From: Microbulbifer sp. Q7
GTDB lineage: Bacteria > Pseudomonadota > Gammaproteobacteria > Pseudomonadales > Cellvibrionaceae
NCBI RefSeq assembly: GCF_001639145.1
Contig: NZ_LROY01000002.1
Location: 342,501-406,500 of the forward strand
Length of the DNA stretch: 64,000 nucleotides
Direction: 5' to 3'
The notes under the pieces are model-generated. The model saw only the letters and a list, made by a program, of their open reading frames with translations. It had not been told where the DNA came from and made no database searches. This document shows positions 60,484 through 64,000 of this stretch, piece after piece. Within the stretch, counting starts at the first letter, position 1. The number at the start of each line of letters is the position of its first letter. Both the position numbers and the translations under genes were made by a program.

Positions 60484-62115
60484 CTGTAGAAAAACTCTAA
60501 AAACCTGACATTTTTTGATAAAGTTGAGGGATCCAAATCGAGATCCGCTCCATGCCCAACTTCAAGCCATACAATTACAATCAGGATGCGATGGTTGTAA
60601 TCAATTTCCAAGAGCAACTTCAGCCAAGAACCTTCGAATATACCCTCCATCACCTGATTGATAATTACGTTGACCTCTCTGCCTTCTACGACAAGTACAA
60701 GAACGACTCGGGCGGGCGCTCCGCATACGATCCGGCAATCCTATTAAAAGTGGTCCTTTTCGCCTATTCCAAGGGAATTACTTCTAGCCGTGAGATCCAA
60801 TGGCAGTGCGAACATAATATTATCTTCAAGGCACTGTCATGCGACAGCGTGCCTCACTTCACCAGTATCGCCAGCTTCGTGAGTAGCTATCCAGATGCAA
60901 TCGAGTCGGTATTTGAACAGGTTCTGATGGTTTGTGATCAGGAAGGGCTTTTGGGAAAGGAGCTCTTTGCCATTGATGGCTGCAAGATGTCATCCAATGC
61001 GAGTAAAGCACATTCAGGGACCTTTAAAGAGCTTGAGCAAAAGCAGGTGAAGATTCGAAAAAAGATTCGCCACTGCCTGTCGGAACACAAGAAACTGGAT
61101 GGCAGGAAGCCGGCAGAGCGGGAACGCAAGCAGCGGCTGGAGCAGATGAACAAGACGTTGGAGCAGCACTTCGAGAAGATCGATCGCTTCCTAAAGACGC
61201 AAGCCCCAAGGATGGGGCAGGGCAAAAAACCAAAAGAAGTAAAAAGTAATATCACCGACAATGAGTCGGCCAAGATGACGACAAGCAAGGGCACCATCCA
61301 GGGTTATAACGGTATTGCTGCGGTCGATAAAAAGCATCAGATCATTGTTGAAGCGCAGGCCTTCGGTGAGGGCCAGGAAACCCATACGTTAAAGCCTATT
61401 CTCGATGGCATTAATAAGCGCTACCGGAATGCGGGCGTTGCCCCTGAGATTCTCGCAGATGAAGTCATCGTCACAGCAGATACCGGATTCTCCAGTGAAT
61501 CAAATAATGAGATGCTGAGAAAAGAGTGCATCAATGCCTACATCCCCGACAACCAGTTCCGCGCCCGCGACAAGGCATTTGCCAAGCAAAAAGAAAAGCA
61601 TGGCAAGCGTCATCAAGATACCGTGAAGGGGGTTAAGCCGATTTTTCCTGCAAGCGAATTCAAGCTTAATAAGAGAAGTAAGACCTGTGTCTGCCCGGCT
61701 GGTAATGAGATGTTGCTCTATCGCGAAGAGCGCGTCAGCGAAGGAAAGCGCAAGCTGCATTTCGAAGGGCGTCTCACGGATTGCCGCAGCTGCCCTCTAA
61801 AAAACCAATGTATGCGTAATCCTGCTTCAGCGGATACCCGGGATGGGCATGGCCGCCAGGTATCCTTTACCTGGACAAACGGGAAAACCGCAACAGACTG
61901 GATGAAGAAGCGGGTTGATAGTGTTGAAGGCAAGACGATCTACAGCCATCGCATGTCCGTGGTGGAGCCAGTATTTGGAAATATTGGTACGAATAAGCGG
62001 CTAAATCGCTTCTCGTTGCGTGGCAAACGTAAAGTACAGGGGCAGTGGCAGATGTTCTGCTTGGTACACAACATTGAGAAATTAATGAATTATGGCGCTA
62101 TCCACTGATTAACAG
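60482..62115 (+). mobile_element. IS1182-family insertion sequence, right end not found
   Basis: A probable left end GGCTGTAGAAAAACTC lies 55 bases before the transposase start. I could not find its inverted complement in the 450 bases after the gene. Either the right inverted repeat has diverged or been deleted, or my left end is wrong. The end coordinate is therefore approximate. Confidence 0.6.
60552..62108 (+). CDS. IS1182-family DDE transposase
   Basis: The 518-residue protein has the IS1182 N-terminal helical domain (FEYTLHHLIDNYVDLSAFYDKY, SAYDPAILLKVVLFAYSKGI). The first catalytic aspartate is in AIDGCKMSSNAS near residue 140, and the second in VTADTGFSSESNN near residue 310. A CRSCPLKNQC zinc-like cluster follows near residue 415. 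The terminal glutamate is in HRMSVVEPVFGNIGTNKRL near residue 475. The gene looks intact. Confidence 0.95.
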   Translation: MPNFKPYNYNQDAMVVINFQEQLQPRTFEYTLHHLIDNYVDLSAFYDKYKNDSGGRSAYDPAILLKVVLFAYSKGITSSREIQWQCEHNIIFKALSCDSVPHFTSIASFVSSYPDAIESVFEQVLMVCDQEGLLGKELFAIDGCKMSSNASKAHSGTFKELEQKQVKIRKKIRHCLSEHKKLDGRKPAERERKQRLEQMNKTLEQHFEKIDRFLKTQAPRMGQGKKPKEVKSNITDNESAKMTTSKGTIQGYNGIAAVDKKHQIIVEAQAFGEGQETHTLKPILDGINKRYRNAGVAPEILADEVIVTADTGFSSESNNEMLRKECINAYIPDNQFRARDKAFAKQKEKHGKRHQDTVKGVKPIFPASEFKLNKRSKTCVCPAGNEMLLYREERVSEGKRKLHFEGRLTDCRSCPLKNQCMRNPASADTRDGHGRQVSFTWTNGKTATDWMKKRVDSVEGKTIYSHRMSVVEPVFGNIGTNKRLNRFSLRGKRKVQGQWQMFCLVHNIEKLMNYGAIH

Positions 62116-62264
62116 GGTTATCCACACACGTGGCGTGAAAAAACGCGGAAAATACGCCCAAGCGTGATTATGTTAAAGGGGTGTGATTGAATTCTGGTCA
62201 GGTGAAAACTAACAGAACCGAGCTGGAAGTAGGCGATGATATTTATCGTTCTTCTGCAGGCCCG

Positions 62265-62573
62265 TTAAGTGCCAGTGCTCAGGAGCTTCGATTCTACATC
62301 CATACTTTGGTGCAGAATTCTTATGATCTCAACGCATTCATTCTCACCAATTTTGTAAAAAATAATGTGAGCGCCATGCGGAATTTTTCGATAGCCGGAT
62401 TTTATATTTTCACTACTCACGCCAGATAGTGGCGAAGCGGCGAGGTCATGAAAGGCGTCGTCAAACTTTTTGATGTAAACGTTGCGCTGGGCTACTCCCC
62501 AGCGCCGTTCAGTAAAATTGGCAATACCTTTCAAGTCACTTTTTGCTTTACGACTTAGCTTAAATGAGCTCAT
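62265..62573 (-). CDS. parE: ParE/RelE-family toxin
   Basis: The 102-residue protein has the ParE pattern: FKLSRKAKSDLKGIANFTERRWG at the N-terminus, LAASPLSGVSSENIKSGYRKI in the middle, and HIIFYKIGENECVEIIRILHQ-MDVESKL at the end. ParE toxins inhibit DNA gyrase. It overlaps the antitoxin gene by four bases. Its orientation is opposite to the other cassettes. Confidence 0.93.
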   Translation of the reverse strand: MSSFKLSRKAKSDLKGIANFTERRWGVAQRNVYIKKFDDAFHDLAASPLSGVSSENIKSGYRKIPHGAHIIFYKIGENECVEIIRILHQSMDVESKLLSTGT

Positions 62574-62812
62574 GGAGTTTTCTTTTCATCAAGCTCAGCA
62601 ATAAATGATTCATAGGTATAATCAGTGAAACCGCTTTCCTCGCCTTCTTGCAGCAGTGAGCGAAGTGTTTCCAGCTTGGTTTCGGTGTCTTCGAGCAACC
62701 GCAAACCCGCACGAACGACCTCACTTGCGGAGCCATAGCGTCCGCTGGCGACTTCTTTGGCTATAAATTCATCAAAATGGGATCCGAGGGTCATGCTGGT
62801 GTTCTTGGCCAT
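62570..62812 (-). CDS. parD: ParD-family antitoxin
   Basis: The 80-residue protein has a ribbon-helix-helix N-terminus (SMTLGSHFDEFIAKEVASGRYGSASEVVRAGLRLLED) and an acidic C-terminal tail that would wrap the toxin. A GGAGG Shine-Dalgarno precedes the ATG. With parE it forms a type II toxin-antitoxin operon, a common stabilising element in large integron arrays. Confidence 0.93.
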   Translation of the reverse strand: MAKNTSMTLGSHFDEFIAKEVASGRYGSASEVVRAGLRLLEDTETKLETLRSLLQEGEESGFTDYTYESFIAELDEKKTP

Positions 62813-62823
62813 AGCGCCTCCTC

Positions 62824-62850
62824 ATACCAATAAGTACCTAAATATGGTAT
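62824..62850 (-). promoter_or_regulatory. Probable parDE operator/promoter
   Basis: The inverted repeat ATACCA...TGGTAT lies 12-38 bases upstream of parD, overlapping the region where the -10 should be. ParD-type antitoxins repress their own promoter at such palindromes. Confidence 0.5.
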
Positions 62851-62884
62851 CGAGTGGTCGGGGTGTCAAGTACTCTGTACATGC

Positions 62885-62915
62885 ACTTAACAAGGTGCTG
62901 CAGCCGACGTCGTCA
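62885..62915 (+). repeat. Truncated attC at the distal end of the array
   Basis: R'' ACTTAAC followed by AAGGTGCTGCAGCCGACGTC matches the first 30 or so bases of subfamilies C/E. The rest of the site, including R', is missing. It probably marks the decayed right boundary of the integron and shows that parDE was a cassette. Confidence 0.7.
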
Positions 62916-63092
62916 CCTATCCCGCTTTTGCACACACCTCCATAAAACTCATTTGGAGCTGGCAAATGGCGCACGCACATCACCACAGCTTTTGAGTTGA
63001 AGGCAGGGCAGCGTGAACTGAAATCCTCGGGGTGCATGGCCAGGTACATGGGGAATTCGAGGGAGGTAATCTTGACTTAAAGCGGGAAAAAA

Positions 63093-63127
63093 AAAGCCCC
63101 GAACTCTTTCGAGATCGGGGCTTTTTA
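63093..63127 (-). terminator. Terminator of tRNA-Arg
   Basis: AAAAAGCCCCGA...TCGGGGCTTTTT forms a strong hairpin with A/T runs on both sides, just downstream of the minus-strand tRNA. Confidence 0.92.
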
Positions 63128-63130
63128 ATA

Positions 63131-63207
63131 TGGCGCGCTCGGGAGGATTCGAACCTCCGACCGCCTGGTTCGTAGCCAGGTACTCTATCCAGCTGAGCTA
63201 CGAGCGC
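63131..63207 (-). tRNA. tRNA-Arg (anticodon ACG)
   Basis: A 77-base minus-strand tRNA with acceptor stem GCGCTCG / CGAGCGC, T-loop GTTCGAATC, and anticodon stem CCTGG/CCAGG with loop CTACGAA, giving ACG. The CCA end is encoded. Confidence 0.97.
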
Positions 63208-63223
63208 GTCGTTGTGGTTGCGA

Positions 63224-63252
63224 ACTATAGTGACTTGCCTTGGCTTCGTCAA
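63224..63252 (-). promoter_or_regulatory. sigma70 promoter of tRNA-Arg
   Basis: On the minus strand, TTGACG (63247-63252), a 17-base spacer and TATAGT (63224-63229) lie 17 bases before the tRNA 5' end. Each hexamer matches consensus at five of six positions. Confidence 0.88.
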
Positions 63253-63453
63253 CTATTTTTTTAAAGATTTTTTCAAAAACTCTTTAAAAATCCGCAGGTT
63301 ACCGAGCTTCAGGGCTGTCCGGGGATGGCCGGTTCAACTCGATAGGGCGCGCATTCTGCCGCGCTACTTCGGTGTTTGCAAGTACTTTTTTCAACTTATG
63401 GCGACGCGGTGTTTCGGACGCCTTGGGCGGTTAGCCTGGGTGTCAGTTGGGGC

Positions 63454-64000
63454 TCAGGCGACATGTTGCTCTTGTGTGTGCGGCGCTGGTTGCAGGTGTT
63501 GGGCAAACGCCTGTTCGAGGAGCTCTGGGTCGCGGTGGCGCTTGATCTGTTCGAAGAATACGGTGGCCTGCGGGTAGCTCAATTTGAGGTAAGCCAGCCA
63601 CTGTTTTACCCGGTTGCCCAGGTACTTGGCCGGGTAGATGTCCTGGGTGGTGGTGTAGTAGTCATAGAGGATGGCTGCGACCTGGTGCCACTGCAGTGGC
63701 TGATACTCGCGCCCCGCGTACATAGCCTGTATCTGCAGGCCGATATCGGGGCGCGCGAGCAGGCTGCGGCCAAACATGTAGGCGTCACAGCCGGTCACCT
63801 CGCGGCAGCGCTTGAAGTCGTCCAGTGTCCACAGGTCGCCATTGGCGATGACCCGTATCCCCAGTTGCTGGCGGATTTCTCCGATGTATTCCCAGTACGC
63901 CGGCGGCCGGTAGCCGTCCACTTTGGAGCGGGCGTGCACCGCCAGTTCGCTGGCGCCACCGGCTTCGGCGGCGCGGGCGTTATCGAGGTAGCTGCTGCGG
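63454..64000 (-). CDS. dusC: tRNA-dihydrouridine(16) synthase DusC-like, N-terminus outside the window
   Basis: The C-terminal 182 residues of a Dus flavoprotein are present. The open frame continues beyond position 64000 (AAEAGGASELAVHARSKVDGYRP). Conserved features are HARSKVDGYRPP, IRVIANGDLWT (FMN-phosphate side), GCDAYMFGRSLLARPD and the C-terminal RNA-binding helices with KQWLAYLK. The WEYIGEIRQ and KQWLAYLKLSYPQA segments favour DusC over DusA or DusB. It would modify U16 in the tRNA D-loop. Confidence 0.88.
   Translation of the reverse strand, partial: RSSYLDNARAAEAGGASELAVHARSKVDGYRPPAYWEYIGEIRQQLGIRVIANGDLWTLDDFKRCREVTGCDAYMFGRSLLARPDIGLQIQAMYAGREYQPLQWHQVAAILYDYYTTTQDIYPAKYLGNRVKQWLAYLKLSYPQATVFFEQIKRHRDPELLEQAFAQHLQPAPHTQEQHVA

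Noticed and set aside
62118..62126. A perfect DnaA-box 9-mer TTATCCACA after the IS1182 transposase
   Set aside because: A single box with no cluster or AT-rich unwinding region does not support an origin.
62187..62429. An 80-codon plus-strand frame opposite parE
   Set aside because: It is antisense to a clear ParE toxin gene and has no recognised features.
62822..63049. A 75-codon minus-strand frame between parD and tRNA-Arg
   Set aside because: It overlaps the truncated attC and the parDE control region and shows no conserved motif.

Overview
The window is chromosomal DNA of a GC-rich gammaproteobacterium. The gene content and order (queA-tgt-secDF, ccoNOQP-ccoGHIS, ampDE, groESL) and the presence of a chromosomal integron suggest a marine Cellvibrionales-type organism such as a Microbulbifer or Saccharophagus relative. 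That placement is inferred from protein character and gene order; no database was searched.

Layout. 1-3200: the 3' end of an rRNA operon (partial 23S, then 5S) and its terminator. 3201-3950: a gene-poor stretch with several related terminators and a tRNA-Leu(CAA) on the minus strand. 4072-9385: queA and tgt (queuosine tRNA modification) followed by secD and secF (Sec translocon accessory subunits); yajC, usually found between tgt and secD, is absent. 9575-14414: a small SutA-like regulator, a secreted PHB-depolymerase-type esterase, RNase T, dihydroorotase (minus strand) and argG (plus strand). 14558-23708: the complete cbb3 oxidase locus ccoNOQP plus the maturation genes ccoGHIS and a TauE/SafE-like membrane protein with a histidine-rich tail. 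23888-28113: a membrane methyltransferase-like protein, a GT-C-like membrane protein, a GtrA protein and nadC. 28481-33758: two tandem DUF1631 paralogues. 33961-38834: a cell-wall-recycling neighbourhood (ampD, ampE, ampG-like) with a PLP dehydratase and a PEBP protein. 38954-44125: an alkyltransferase-like protein, a DUF481 protein, an SDR reductase, fxsA and groES-groEL behind a sigma32-type promoter.

44216-62915 is a sedentary chromosomal integron. The tyrosine integrase gene intI is on the minus strand with a LexA box just upstream. Beyond it, on the plus strand, lie 26 recognisable attC sites and one truncated site. They separate small AT-richer cassettes, nearly all in the orientation expected for cassettes. 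The attC sites fall into about five repeated subfamilies plus singletons. Cassette products include lipoproteins (one YceK/YidQ-like), many one- to four-helix membrane proteins, a HAD phosphatase, a DUF4265 protein, a TonB-C-domain protein, a GFA-type protein broken by a stop codon, a possible putAbiC-type phage-defence protein and an inverted parDE toxin-antitoxin pair. One cassette has no convincing ORF but carries a perfect LexA box. An IS110-type element has inserted precisely inside one attC site, and an IS1182-type element abuts the last complete attC.

Beyond the integron are a tRNA-Arg(ACG) with a near-consensus promoter and the 3' part of a dusC-like tRNA-dihydrouridine synthase running off the window. 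The first 44 kb is ordinary core genome. The integron is the accessory region and holds most of the unusual observations.
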